This document shows positions 12,171 to 24,539 of a stretch of 64,000 nucleotides of DNA, piece after piece. The notes beneath the pieces are model-generated. The model was not told where the DNA came from. It saw nothing but the letters and a program-made list of their open reading frames with translations, and did no database searches. Each line of letters opens with the position of its first letter. Position 1 is the first letter of the stretch. The translations under genes were made by a program, and so were the position numbers. Origin of the DNA: Archilochus colubris (lineage: Eukaryota; Chordata; Aves; Apodiformes; Trochilidae); NCBI GenBank assembly GCA_023079485.1, contig CM041084.1, positions 71,209,709-71,273,708 of the forward strand. The letters are read 5' to 3'.

Positions 12171-14890
12171 GTAAGTAAAGCCTTGGTGTTAGACAGAAGC
12201 AATAATGTGAACAAATCACATGCAATCTCAGCCTAGACATAAATATAAGGAAGCTTGTGAGGCTGTCTTCATAATTCAGAGCATAAACAAAGAATGAAGA
12301 TAAATAGATGGAAAATCTGGATAAATCAAAGCTGCTGTGTGTGGCCATCTTACCTGAACTAGTACAAAGCAAAACTGAAACCCACTAGTAAAAGGCAACT
12401 TCATCCTCCAAACAAGAAAGGGGCTAGCAGGACTGACCCTCAGAGAATCATAGCCTTTTGTCATGGCCCTGAGGGTGTCACCTGTCCACTGCTGGCCCTG
12501 ATCTGTCTGCTCTGGTGCCTCTGCCAGTCCCTCCCATTGCCCCACTTCTGCCCATCCTGGTTGCTATCTCCAGATGCTCAGGCAGTGCAGGAACAGCACT
12601 GTCTGTTCTGTGGTCTCCCTCAGATCCTGGCTCTTAATTCACAAGGAGCAGCTTTGTTTCTACTGCTCACCAATATGTTTGCTGGAGTAGCCTCATCCTC
12701 AGGCAGCAACAGGACTTGCATATGGGTGAAACCTCAAATATGGCTGGTACAGACTGGGAAGAGGAACACAGGGCTGTCCGCACATGACTTTCTGAGCATG
12801 CAGTAAACTATGTGTCAGAAATTGCCCCAACATAAAGATTGTCACATCTCAAGAGCTCAGGTGCCTCTAAAGTGTTCAAGTGTCCTCTAAAAATATTAAA
12901 AAGCAGGCTTGCAAAAGGCAGAAGAAAAAAAAACGAAGCCAAACTAAACCAGAACAACAAAAACAAGTTGAAACCTTTATTTCAGATTTTGTTAATATAT
13001 AAACGGGGGAATTCAAACAATTGCACTGCTCTACAATGTGCCTTTTTCCTTAATGCTCTGTACTAATGCATAAGAAACATGTACTTCAGTGTTTTTGAAA
13101 TGGATTCCTTTTACTAGACATTAATGAATTTCAGTGTAAGCTTGCTTGAAGAGCAGCGCTAGAGGCAGCCTAAGAGTTAGAAGTGGGAATGGGGAAGCCC
13201 AGGTAATCAGGGAGCACAAAAGTAGCTTGGGAAAGGGTGAAGAAGTATCTAGTTTTCCAACAAGGCTTTTCATCAAGCTGAGAAAGACAGAATAGAAAGG
13301 GTAAAGTATAGTGGATACAAGTAGTAAAACTAATAGGATTCTCTATAAGCACACTTGGACTTTCCCTGGTGCCAGCTTTCTTTGCCCCTTAGTAGACAGG
13401 CTGAAGAATACAAGCCTGTCTGTCTCTCTGGGACCAGGGAGGGTCTGCTTATGTCCTAATTTACTGCAGGCATTTAGAGGAAGTTTGCTGGCTGCATTCC
13501 TGAGGCAGAGGAGCAGAGCAAAAAGACAAAGTCAAGTTCACAGCTGACAGAATATCCCTCTGGACATCAGTTAGCTGCAATGCCAATACAGTCTTGATTG
13601 GGCTTTAATTGTCAGCCTTTAAAGAGCTCTTTTGTGGTAGTGGGAAAAACCCAAGACAGATCTCTCTCTCTTCCTTTACATGATGCAGTGTCAGAGGTCA
13701 AGGAAGGAGTGTGCTCTTTCTTTTTTTGGATCCCTTTTACCACATTCCAGAACCTATTAACAGAAGAGATGAAGACCCTTCCCTTCCTGATATCAGCCCT
13801 ATTGCATCAGATCCTGCTGCAGTAAGGATTATTTCCCTTGATCCTTGCTAAGTTCAAAGACTGTAAACACAGGCTGATAGTCCCTTTCCACTGAAAAGAA
13901 TCCCCATGTGGTTAGAGTACATTTTAGTGTACAAACCATAGTTACAGTACTAATGACTGTCTGTTTGTAGCAATGTTGCTTCTGCAAGAGCCTTGAAATG
14001 GTTTGCACTATTTAGCATGGGCTGTTGCCATGTAAACTTTGCTAGTGCCTTTTGTATTCTTCTGCTTTGGAAGTGTGGCTTTAAAAGTTTGAATGCAGAA
14101 AGAAAACAAATGCTTCATCAGAAGCTGCGGTTTACATTTTGCATAACAACTTCTTGACAACATGACGGTGTTTCAAGCATCTTTCTGAAAAAAATATAAA
14201 ATGCCATGATCACTCCAAATAAAATGCACAGTACTTGCACGTTACCCTAATAATAATTTATTTCAGGAAATTATTTTCTGTCATTTGGAGTAAGTTCTTT
14301 TCTCAGGTGTTTCATTATACACTCCCTCCATTGTACACAAATAAGCCTTGTTTAATGGCCACATCTGGCTCTTGTTGCATTTGCAGAGCTATGGAGATGT
14401 GTAAGGCTGGACCCAGACATCACAGATTCTGCTGAAATTTGTGTAGTTAGACTACAGGGGGAAAACATTTTTTTTAATCTTACAATACATAGAAGAAAAA
14501 TCTTTGTTAGAGCAGGAAAAAATATGAAAATGAGAATTAAGAATGTGTTTAAAATGCAGGATTTAATGTGTCTAAGATTTATTAATGAAACTCCTGCTGA
14601 AATCAATAGCGAGATTTACCACTAACTATCTGCAGCATTCATGTTTGATCAAATGCTGAAGTGGAGCTGTGCCTATTGCAAATTGTTCCTTTTATGCTCT
14701 GAAATCCAAGAAGATAAACTCTGTAACAGAATAATATATTAACGCATTTTTTCTTCTATTGTTGGGGGGCTTCAAAGCAGCACAATACTGCACTGTCTAA
14801 TCTTGAAATCCTTGTTTTAACGAAAGCTGTTCTGCCCTCTCAGAGCTGTGCTCTTGTTAAAAGCCCAGAAAAGAGTCACAATCATGAGCT
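12171..14890. other. Noncoding DNA, GC-richer near 12,440-12,760
   Basis: The 12,440-12,760 patch is rich in CCTG/CTGG words and has an open frame of 89 codons (12,537-12,806) without a recognisable product. The rest is AT-rich and featureless. Confidence 0.55.
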
Positions 14891-14948
14891 TATACATATG
14901 TATACATACACATATACACATGTACACACACACATGTATATATACATG
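14891..14948. repeat. 58-nt alternating pyrimidine-purine tract (TA/CA/TG)
   Basis: TATACATATG, CACACA and TGTATATATA units join without a single break in pyrimidine-purine alternation over 58 bases. Such tracts, especially the CA/TG parts, can adopt Z-DNA. It is probably a compound microsatellite. Confidence 0.9.
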
Positions 14949-16308
14949 GTTAACTACATGAGGGGCACAGGCTGAGATGGCAAACATACCATTTTAATCC
15001 TATTCAATTTAGTCTTCAGTATATTAAAATTCCAGTATCATGAAAACTAGTGCCTTTCCTCTTCTTTGCAAGATGAAATGTCACCACTCAGTACTGAGTT
15101 CCTTGATGGCAATTAATGAACGATTCTACCAAACATAATATATAAAATGTTGTAAGTAGTGTGTGGTCCCTGTCTCATATGTGGTAAACATGCTGAAAAG
15201 GCTATGATATGTTTTGTAAAAAGCTTGCTGGAGAAAAGATGAAGTTGTCTGTGACCCTGTATGCAAGACCAAAACCCTTGTCTCTTGACAGTGTGGTATT
15301 ACAGGTATACTGTCAACCCATGGAAAAAAGCATGCCATACACGTGAAGCACATTCATACTTGGCACTTAGAAGGACATTAGAGCCCAGAAGCTAATAAAT
15401 GGAAACATATTTTTCTGCCAAATGTGTCACTTTAACATTTAGAAACAATGGGGAAAGCAGTCCCAGGTCAGATAGATGGTCCATCTGGTCTGGTTTTCCA
15501 GAGAAACTCAAATAGTCGGTAAAACAAAAATACCTGCTTCTGGAGGTTTCATCTTTGATTCTTTACCTTCTTTTTCTCCTCCATATATTTGCTCCTTAAC
15601 CTTCCAAAATTCTCTGTGTGTGCTTGCTCCAGCTGCTACCTGAAGGTAGGTCCCTATGGATGAGAGTGATAGGTGACATCCTGAGCTGGCACACCCTGCA
15701 AACAAGTATACCAGGGCTCTTCTTCAGTGTGACCAGTTCCAGGAGCCCAAGTAGGTTCAGCAGATTTGATACCAATTGAGGCTTTCAAACAGACTGCTGA
15801 AGGGCAATGCAGTCATCTGCAAAGCTAGTATGTTCATGGACCATGGCAGAAGAGGGTGGGGTGTGCCAAGCTCACAGATGCTCCAGGCTCTGCTGTTTCA
15901 CCTTGCTGGAATTGCAAGAGTCATCATTATCTGTAAGAAACTATAATTCCTCCCTGAATCTTGATTTATTCTTGGTCTGTGATGTCCTTTAGCAATACGT
16001 TCCACAGGTTATGTATTTTATTATATATTTATGGTGTATTTCTGAAATTGTCATTGAACCTGACACTTGCTTCCTCTTTTAAGGAGGATAAATAAGAACT
16101 CTGCTTTCTTCACTCCTTTTATTATTTTTCTAGTCCCTTCTGTACGACTATGCCAGTCTGTTGAATTCTGTACCAGACTCCCAGCAATGAAAATGGTGTG
16201 AACATTAAGGAAAGATGGAGTACAGGATATTCTGAATAAAGGACGCACACCAGTTTCAGACTGTCCCAGCTGTTTTTGTAAAGCCAAAGAGGAACACTAA
16301 AGGTGTGT

Positions 16309-16380
16309 AATACTTTTCTCCTTTTTTTCTTATCCACTCTTCTTCTTTCTTCTCTTCTTCTTCTTCTCTTTTTCTTCTCC
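16309..16380. repeat. CT-rich (TTC)n-like tract
   Basis: TTCTTCTTCTTC and TCTTTC units dominate; the opposite strand is nearly all purine. Low-complexity sequence. Confidence 0.85.
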
Positions 16381-16640
16381 ACTAAGAAAAAAATTTGGGA
16401 GGAACAAGAGTCCTTGAACAGTCAAAAAGCAGACATTGTATCACTCAGAATATCACCTATGGCCTAGGAAATTCTAAAAGAAGCTTCATTTCGAATCACC
16501 AGTAGGGAAGAAGCTAAAGTGATACAATTTAGCACTAATATTTAACAAAAAGGTCTCTCCAAATAGTGAGAAGCAGCAGTATTTATGTCCTTAATGCGTC
16601 AGTATGAAATGAATGTGCTAACTAAAAAGTGGTGCTTTGT

Positions 16641-16750
16641 CAAAAAGAAAAATAAATAATAAAAAACAAAAAAACAGAAAGTCAACCAACAAAAAAAAAA
16701 AAAGACAAAAAAAACAAAAAAACAAAAAAACAAAACAAAACACCAAAAAC
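16641..16750. repeat. A-rich (AAAAAC)n-like tract
   Basis: Almost all A with scattered C, for example CAAAAAAACAAAAAAAC near 16,715. It is the reverse-complement type of the G/T tracts elsewhere in the window. Confidence 0.88.
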
Positions 16751-17720
16751 AACTTCTGCACATTTTCAGGATGGCCTTTGGTTTCTGAATCAGAACTGAG
16801 CTTTAAGCCTCACTATTCCCCTAGCTTCTGGCAAGCTTCTTAGGCTCAGTGATTTTGTATCTCTGTGTTTCAGTTCCTCAGCCTACCCTTCTCATTTGGG
16901 CAGTGTGTGCTGTGGCTAGGTAAGGGAGCTTTCATGTTTGTGTGCATATATAAATTCAGAGCTTTACACTGGGCCTTAGTAGAAAACAGTGTATACATTG
17001 TCTGAATGTTCTGAACAATCCCAAATCTTCAGTTTTTGCTTGTAATGATAGGAAAACACAAGGCTTTGTATGGACTACTTAAATATTTTGAGATTCTTTT
17101 CTCTTCTGGATTCTGAGACTTTAAGGTGTGTTGGCTTGTTTGTTTCATTGTCTTTCTGTTGTTTTTTTTTTTCTTTTTGTCTTCTCCTCCCAAGTGCTAA
17201 AGATTGGAAAAATACTTAAGAAAATTTGGAATACCCACAGATTTAGTTGTTAAAGGTATAACATAAACTCCAATTATCGCAATAAAATTGTAAGAGTTGC
17301 AAACACTGCATACAATTAAAATCTTACTGAACAGCAGGAATTCAGAGAGTCATGGCATTAAGGGGGTGATCACGAATAAACACACACTTGCTTTCCAGAT
17401 GGTTCACCAACATTTACACATATCACAGGGAAGCAGATGAGGATTACCTTCTGAAGGCTTTCACAGTGGTCTGAAGAAAAGTGCTAATTAAATTTTAATC
17501 TTTATTATTTTATTTTGAAGTAGTCCAAATCTCATCTAGTTTGGGACTTCATTAGAAATTCCAAATTCAGCCCAACTTAAGTGAAAGGTTTATGTACCTT
17601 TCAAGATCTATTTGGTAATTTGCAGCTAGTAAATTAGGAACTTTGTGAAGAATTTGTTGTGAATGCAATTAGGACTAAATCACAGGAATTGTGATTTACA
17701 AAATATTTAAGTTGGCGGTT

Positions 17721-17739
17721 TTTGTGTGTGTGTGTGTTG
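17721..17739. repeat. (GT)n microsatellite
   Basis: About nine GT dinucleotides in AT-rich DNA. Confidence 0.85.
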
Positions 17740-17937
17740 ATTGCGTTCAACTAACCTCAATCTTTCATATTTGTCATTAAATGTAAATTCCAGAAAATAT
17801 GTTTTTGAAGCAGAGAAAAAAAAATAAAATAAAATATGCTTCCTAGAGCCTCAAAGTTGCCAAGTAAAACAGAAACATTATTGCAGTTCTGTCTTTGATA
17901 GCAGTTTTTTATTTTTGGGGGGCTTTGAATTTTTTTT

Positions 17938-17994
17938 TTGTTTCTATTTTCTTTGTTTACTTCTGTTTTCGTTTGTTTGCTTGTTTTTTTTTTA
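17938..17994. repeat. T-rich low-complexity tract
   Basis: Runs of T with isolated C, G and A, including GTTTGTTTGCTTG then a T run. No other signal. Confidence 0.8.
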
Positions 17995-18509
17995 AGAATT
18001 CTGGGGTGCCTCTTTGTTCATGCCACTGAAGAAAAAAGAAGACTAAGGAAGAAAAAGAAAAAAAAAAAGATTAAGAGTGAGGAAATGCCTCTGTCAACTA
18101 AAATATCTGATTTTTGTAGACTCTCACAGAAAAGACCATTCAGAAGAGCTAGTCTGACCTTTTGCATAATATAGGGCAAAAACCCCCACAAGTAATTTCT
18201 GCATTAAGCCTATTATTTCTGCTTGAACTGTAACATGCTCTCCAGTGTCGTTAGTGGTATCTCTTCCTAATTATTATAGGAACTACTTTTATACTAATCA
18301 TGTTATTTATATTGGTTGTAAATATTCAGTATTTAGTAGGAAACAAATGATGATGTCAGCTTTAAAAAATTCATAATCTAACCTTTCTTTGCTGTTCTGA
18401 CATTCTCTAGATTCTTTTCTGCAGTGTAATCTTTTTTATTTAATGATATAACATTTTGCAATGGATTGTGTTTCTTTTTCCTCTTTCCAAGCTGAATGAA
18501 TTCATCGAC

Positions 18510-18668
18510 TGGTTTGTTTGTTTATAGAAGGGGATTTGTTTGTGGGTTTTGTGGTTGTGGGCTTTATTTTTAATTTTTTTTATTTTTAGGGGTGTTGTGG
18601 TTTTTTAATTTTGGGGTTTTTTGGTTTGTTCTTTGTTTTTTTTCAACATATCTCTATATTTTTTTGTT
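18510..18668. repeat. T/G-rich low-complexity tract
   Basis: GGTTTGTTTG, TTGTGGTTGTGGG, and GGGGTTTTTT units mixed with T runs; few A and C on this strand. Confidence 0.82.
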
Positions 18669-21600
18669 GTTTACAAGCTCTTCATCTCTTCCTTAACTTT
18701 TAAAATGATACTTTGTCTTATAATAAGACTCACCTGGGAGAGCAAGGAACAACTCAGAGGTCTTTCACTTAAAAAGAAGAAAAGCTCAACATTTGCTCTC
18801 TAGGCAGATTTCCTGGAGCTTGTCCAGCTCCAGCTTAAATTATCTTCATGAGGCTGTTGTTAACAGTTACAGTGTTGCATTATGCATGATTCCTGACTGC
18901 TCCTAGCATGAACAAACCACACAGTGTTTGGTTAGTGGTTTTCAATTTTATGCTAAGCTGTACAATTTGTTGGTGTTATTTAGGTTAATATGCTATTATT
19001 TTGCATATTTATAACTCTTCCATTACAATTTTATTAATAATGATGTCATGTTTGGTACCAAGGATCAATAAGACTTCTAGTGTGTAATGTTTACAAATTT
19101 ATATTATTACAGTATAATAAGGCTCTTAGGCAGCACTCTGCATTGGAATCACTTTGTAGGTATGTCTTTCAGGTAATTTCATGCATACAGTGGCTGCTTG
19201 AATAGCAGTGCTACACTGTGTTGAGATAAAACCTAGCCTACAACTAGTGTTTAAGTATCAGAACACGAAATCCGTCTTCAATATCTGCATCAGAAAATGA
19301 ATGGTGATGCATTACATTCATTTCGACTTGCACTGGATGGCTTCTATTTTACCTATTGTGTTGTCATTGCCCTTCCACAGTGTTCTTTTTGTTAGCATAA
19401 CTCTGAAGAGCACTTCTGCACTTTCACCCTATTTATCTCTTCTAGAGAGATATATGAAGTTTGTGAATTCACACAGCATCTTTTGGAGGAAAATATTCAG
19501 GCTCTTTGCACTGGCAGAAGGTTTCCTTAGTTGGTGATATAAACTTCAAAACACCAGCAATACCATGAAAGAAATAACCATAGTCCCTATTAGTGAGTAA
19601 ACCACTCACCTGCTCCTTTTTTACATCAGTGACCCTGACTTAGTGTCTGAAGTGGGGGGATGCTGACCGGCAGCTGGATGTTATGGCTGGAGAGCCTCTG
19701 GGCAGAAATCTTTGCTTGCCAGTCTCCCACTGTTGCTGCTTATTTTTGCTAATAATAGTGATCACTGTAGTGTGAATGAGTATCGCTGACTAATTATATA
19801 GAGCTAGATTATATCCTGTTAAATCCTTAATGGATGCAAGATGTACTCCCTCTTGCCTGTTCATCTGCCTGGGTGTTTGTGCCAGAACATGCAAAAGTGC
19901 AGCTGTGCATAGGGGTGTGCAGAGACTTTTTCTGCAATGAAGGTGGCAGTGAAAAGCTAGAGTCACCTCTTCTACATTGGGTCTCTACCCTGCCTTTTCC
20001 CTATAGGCACATCTCAACCTCCTAATCCACACTATTAACCTCCTGAACAAGAGTCCAGCAGGTAAGGGCCTTCATATTGTGGAGAGGAAACACACTGGTA
20101 GACTGTGAAGTCTGAGGCAGTGCTAAAAGGTCACATAATGTGGTTAACTGGCATTACCAAATCAAGTGTCAAAAAGTGTCAGAATAGCACAGGCAGCAGA
20201 GCAAAGCTGTAAAAAAAAATGGTAAAAAGCTCACTTGAATGTGATGAAAGAAGCAAAATGGAAATAAGTTTTTATTTAGTATTGCAGAATAAGAAACAAG
20301 TCAATAAGAATAGCATTTCACAAAATTTCACTCTTGTATTCCTTCCAAAGGCATCTTGCTGGCTCACAATAGGCTCCAATTTCTCTGTGAAAATGCTCTT
20401 GTTTTATGGTATTTTACCTCGAGGGAAGTATTATGCAGGGCACTCTTACTCAGAATCCAGAAGATGGGTGGAAAGCTGGATCATGGAAAATTTATCTAAC
20501 CAGGTAGCCTCTCTTCTCTTTAATAATCATTCTTTAAGTGCTTCACTTTATTGCAGTAAAATTGAAGATCTCATGGCTTGAAAAACATGAGAATAAAAAT
20601 GTAATTTTTCCCCTTTATGATTTTAAACACTTAGTACTAGAGGTTTCTAGGCTCGTCCATGCTATGAGGAACTTACTTTTTGCTTTATTTAATAAAAGTA
20701 GAAATTATTACTTGTTTAAGGAAGACATTATAACACTAGGCTTACAAGCAACTGTGAACAAACCTGAACTTAGTTCAGTGATCTGACCTGTGGAGAACTG
20801 TCTGAACCATATCTGACACAAATGCAGATCAAAAAAACTCCACCATCCTCATAACATTATCAGGAATTGTACCAACAAATATATCACTGTCTCCCGGAGC
20901 AGTAACCTAAGCACACACAGACAGAGCTGTTCTCTCTCTGCTACCCTTGCTCCTCCCCAAAGTTATCCTCTGATCAGAGGCATGACATCTTGCAGACACC
21001 TTGCAGGAAACCAGTGGTACTGGAGGAACCTGAAGGGCCTGGGTGTACATCCTCATCTAGAGCATGCCACTTCAGTGTCTGCCATAATTTTTAATTTCAA
21101 GTCAAAGAAAAAAATAAAAAATACATAAATTCCTTAACATTCATAGCTCTAGAGGTAAGAACAGTGCACAAGTAAACTATAACTGAATGGTTTTGGTTTT
21201 TTGTTTTTGTTTTTCTTTTTGTGATATGTTGGTAATGGGTCAAACGAGCGACTAATTACTGGGAATGTTTAAAATAATGAAATGCTTCAAATGTTGAAAT
21301 GCATGAAGTGCTTAAAATACTGAAAATGCTCACCTGTAGACTTATATAAAGCTCTCCATTCACATGCAAAAACTATGAGTTTGGGTCTAATTCCATTTAT
21401 CCCTCTCATTCCTGAAAAAGACAATGCTGGTTGTAGTCGGCTGTTTTACTTCTTTCTATTGACATCTTACTACTTTCTATTCCCATCTCCTCCTTCCCAT
21501 GCTTTAGGCTGGGCCTTTGACCCTTTCCCATGACACTTCACGATGACACAGTTCTTTTGGTTATGTGTGGAAACTCCCATTTTCATTATTTATTATTAAA

Positions 21601-22943
21601 AAATTGTTTGTCCTTATGGTATTAGCCTAAGGTTTGGCCAGCATTCCCCACAAGTGTCATTTTGGGGTGCTGCACAGATACTGTTTATGAAATGTTGTAG
21701 TTGTTTTTAGGCTACAAATACATAAAAACAGGCCACAAATTTTTAGCTCCATTTGTTACTGCTGAGGAGCAAAGGAGTTTATAATTTGTCTCTGCACCTT
21801 TGTGCTTTTAACTGCTGCTAATTTATTTTATTTTTCTGTTGTTAGTGTGATTTAAGTAGAATAGCACCTAATATTCATACCAGTAACATACCAGAGCAGC
21901 AGGACACATTTGAATCCGATGTGTGAATCTGGTCTTGAGTTTTAGCTTCATTAGAACCAACAAAGATGCAGTTGTTCACACCCTTGCTGAAATTACCACT
22001 TCCATAAATCATGTGAACAAATTACTAAAGAACTACAGTCATACAAAGAACTTGAATAAATGGTATTCTTCCAATACCTAGTCATCTCTATGTCTGATGT
22101 GTCTGTTTAAGCATTTTTAGCAACATTATTTCTACTATGATTACTACAGTTCACTCCACTCACAGAAGAGTATCTAGACATAAGCAGCCATGACATACAT
22201 TAGTGGATAAAAGCTATATACGTTGTTTTGCATTCAGATGGTCATAAAAAACAAAAAGACCTTAGACTGAGAGAAGAAAAATAAATGCGCTCTCTGCATT
22301 CGCTGCAGTTCAGAAGTATACTTGAAGGGCTCAGGAGACACGTACAAGTGAGCAAAGGCACCAGAGGCACATAGAGAGCCTATTTCTTATTCTAATGAGG
22401 CCAAATGTTATCCTTCTGTATTCAGCCTCTGAGACTGGCTATAAAAAGAGCAGACATTGATTCTGTTCTTACGTTGTTTACAGACTGTAAGAAAACTTTA
22501 TGAAAATATCAAGTTCAGATCACTGAAAAATGAAATCCTCCTTTTATTCTAATTTTGGCCTCATGAACACACTTTTACGCTGTCTATGTCTCCATCTATA
22601 TGGAAATTTTTCCTCATGTTCCTATAGTGTGGAATTTGAAATGAAAATGATGTCTAGAATACTATTTAAAAGCCTCATGTTCAGAAAGGTGCACACCAGA
22701 ATTTACACCTGTTTTAGCATCCATATTAGAACCTCAGATTGTAAGCTTTTTCTCAAAAGTATGTTTATGTGTCTGGTACTCCTATCTTGGATGCCAGCTA
22801 TTTTGCTTTACCTCAGCTGTCTCGATTAGGAAATAGCTGATGTAAAAGAATGTGAAATCGAGTCAGTGAAAAGCACAGGCACACACTTTTGAAATCCATG
22901 TATTAAAACTGTGTATTAAAACTAGGAACTTTAATAGTGTGAG

Positions 22944-22993
22944 GTTTTTTTGTTTGTTTGTTTGTTTTCTCTTTTTTTTTTTTTTTTTTTTTT
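22944..22993. repeat. (GTTT)n followed by T22
   Basis: GGTTTTTTTG, then GTTTGTTTGTTTG, then a run of 22 T ending at 22,993. Confidence 0.92.
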
Positions 22994-23478
22994 GCAACCA
23001 GTTGGATGACTGACCTTTTAAAAATGTAAGGTTCAGGTTAGCCCATCACCTTCATCCTGCTTGGAGACAGAGGCTACTTCTTAAAGCATATTTGTGAATG
23101 TCTTTATATATTCACTTTTCTCATCCTTCTTTCTGTTGCCAAATCCTGTTGTACTTGGCTGTCCCTCACAATCAGCACAAGCTGGTATCACAGTGCAGCT
23201 TTGGGTCCTGTGTTCCCAAAGGCTCATCCTCTGGGCTGATCCTTTCTACCACACTGGAAAGGATACTCTGCATCTGGGACTACAGTGTTTAGACAGCTTA
23301 CTGATGTCTGGTTTATCCTAATTAAGTCCTCCATAATAATTATTTTTGCACTGGGACACAAATCCTGGTTCAATCTACTCCTCCAAGTCTCGATTTTAAG
23401 CTGGACTTCTTCAAAACTTTATTTTGGAATGTAAAAAAGTAATACAAAAGTTGTATATTCTTCAATACACAAACAAAT

Positions 23479-23527
23479 TAGATGATATTTAAGGTCCCTT
23501 CCAACCAATCCATTTTATAATTACAAT
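23479..23527 (+). mobile_element. Tiny CR1 3'-terminal scrap (CR1-F)
   Basis: The segment GATGATATTTAAGGTCCCTT followed by CCAACCAATCCATTTTATAA matches the last 50 or so bases of a CR1 3' UTR on the plus strand, including the eroded octamer end. Only the extreme 3' end is present, as expected for an extremely 5'-truncated insertion or a decayed relic. Confidence 0.7.
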
Positions 23528-23922
23528 AAGATGGACTTATGCAACTGTCTTTAAGCCAAATATATATATTGCATCTATATACACTTCTATATATCCCAAA
23601 CATTATTTTACATAAAACATACGTAGTTACTGGTTCTTATTTGCTGCATGGTCAAGAATCTGGTTAGCAACAAAAAATCTAGAGTGATATGATGTCAGTC
23701 TGTTATTTCACAAACACTTCCAGGTCTTTTGTTCTTTTCTGGGGATTGAGTAAAGTGAGTTGTGTTATTATACTCTATGCGATGAAATGCCTTCTAGTTT
23801 AGCCAGATTAACAAATAGAAGTCACAGTATCTCACAGGAAGATATTTTCAAAATACATTATTCATATTATCAGATATAACAGGGGAACAATAAGTATCAA
23901 AGTTAATGCCATGAAGTTTGGA

Positions 23923-24049
23923 GGTGGTTTTTTTTTTTGGTTTTTTTTGGTTGTGTGTTTTGGTTTGTTTTTTGGGGGTTTTTTTTGTTGTTGTTTGTTT
24001 GGGGGTTTTTTGTTTGTTTGTTTTTTGTGGGTTTTGTTTTTTTTTTTTG
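23923..24049 (+). repeat. 127-nt tract of only G and T
   Basis: For 127 bases the plus strand contains no A and no C. It alternates long T runs with G1-G5 runs, including two GGGGG blocks. The minus strand is therefore pure A/C. Open frames predicted on either strand here are low-complexity artefacts. Confidence 0.95.
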
Positions 24050-24520
24050 ACAGGACCTGTCTTTACCTACTTTATTATAACACCTTTTTGGTTTTAGAGG
24101 GACAGAAATTATTTCTGATAAGTGGCACAGTGGTGTTTGACAGAAAAGTCCTGCATGGGTGCTGAACTCTTCCCTCACCTTTCTCAATAGCCAGAAAACA
24201 AATTGGAAAAGTGGAAATAGCAAGGTCGGGTCAGGTGAGTGCATACTTAAACATTTCATAAGGTTCAGGGCGCAGAGCAGTGATCTAGTCTCATGTTCCA
24301 TTAATTCCAAGACAGCTGTCATTTATCTTTTGATGTAAGGTAAAGGTTGAAATGCTTGACACAACATATCAGGCCTAATATATCAGGAAAGATAAAAGCA
24401 CTGTGGGCTCAGCTCTGTAAAAGTGAGTTACTGTACAAAGAGATTTCATAATTTCCCTGCTGATGTTTAACAGAGAATTTTGAGCATATTTCAGCAAATA
24501 TAAATTGCCCAACTGTAGTT

Positions 24521-24539
24521 AAAAAAAAAAAAAAAAAAA
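24521..24539. repeat. A19 homopolymer
   Basis: Nineteen consecutive A. No retrocopy signal was seen to its left. Confidence 0.95.

Larger units (their letters stand above)
14949..23478. other. Noncoding AT-rich DNA with many low-complexity tracts
   Basis: Apart from the tracts listed separately, nothing is recognised. A 120-codon open frame at 20,219-20,581 has no domain or codon signal that I can identify. A short string near 15,460-15,490 (GGTCCATCTGGTCTGG) faintly resembles a phrase common in sauropsid repeats but is too short to call. Confidence 0.55.

Noticed and set aside
15455..15500. Phrase GGTCAGATAGATGGTCCATC resembling a common sauropsid repeat
   Set aside because: Only about 30 bases match and there is no continuation on either side.
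20219..20581. 120-codon open frame on the plus strand
   Set aside because: No recognisable domain, no promoter or splice context, and a length within what chance gives in 64 kb of two-strand sequence.
24191..24234. 44-nt splice-bounded segment ending TCAG|GTGAGT
   Set aside because: Good signals, but open in two frames only because it is so short; no supporting neighbour exon.
23903..24322. 139-codon open frame on the minus strand
   Set aside because: Much of it is translation of the pure A/C strand of the G/T tract (Lys/Thr/Asn/Gln/Pro low complexity), not a protein.
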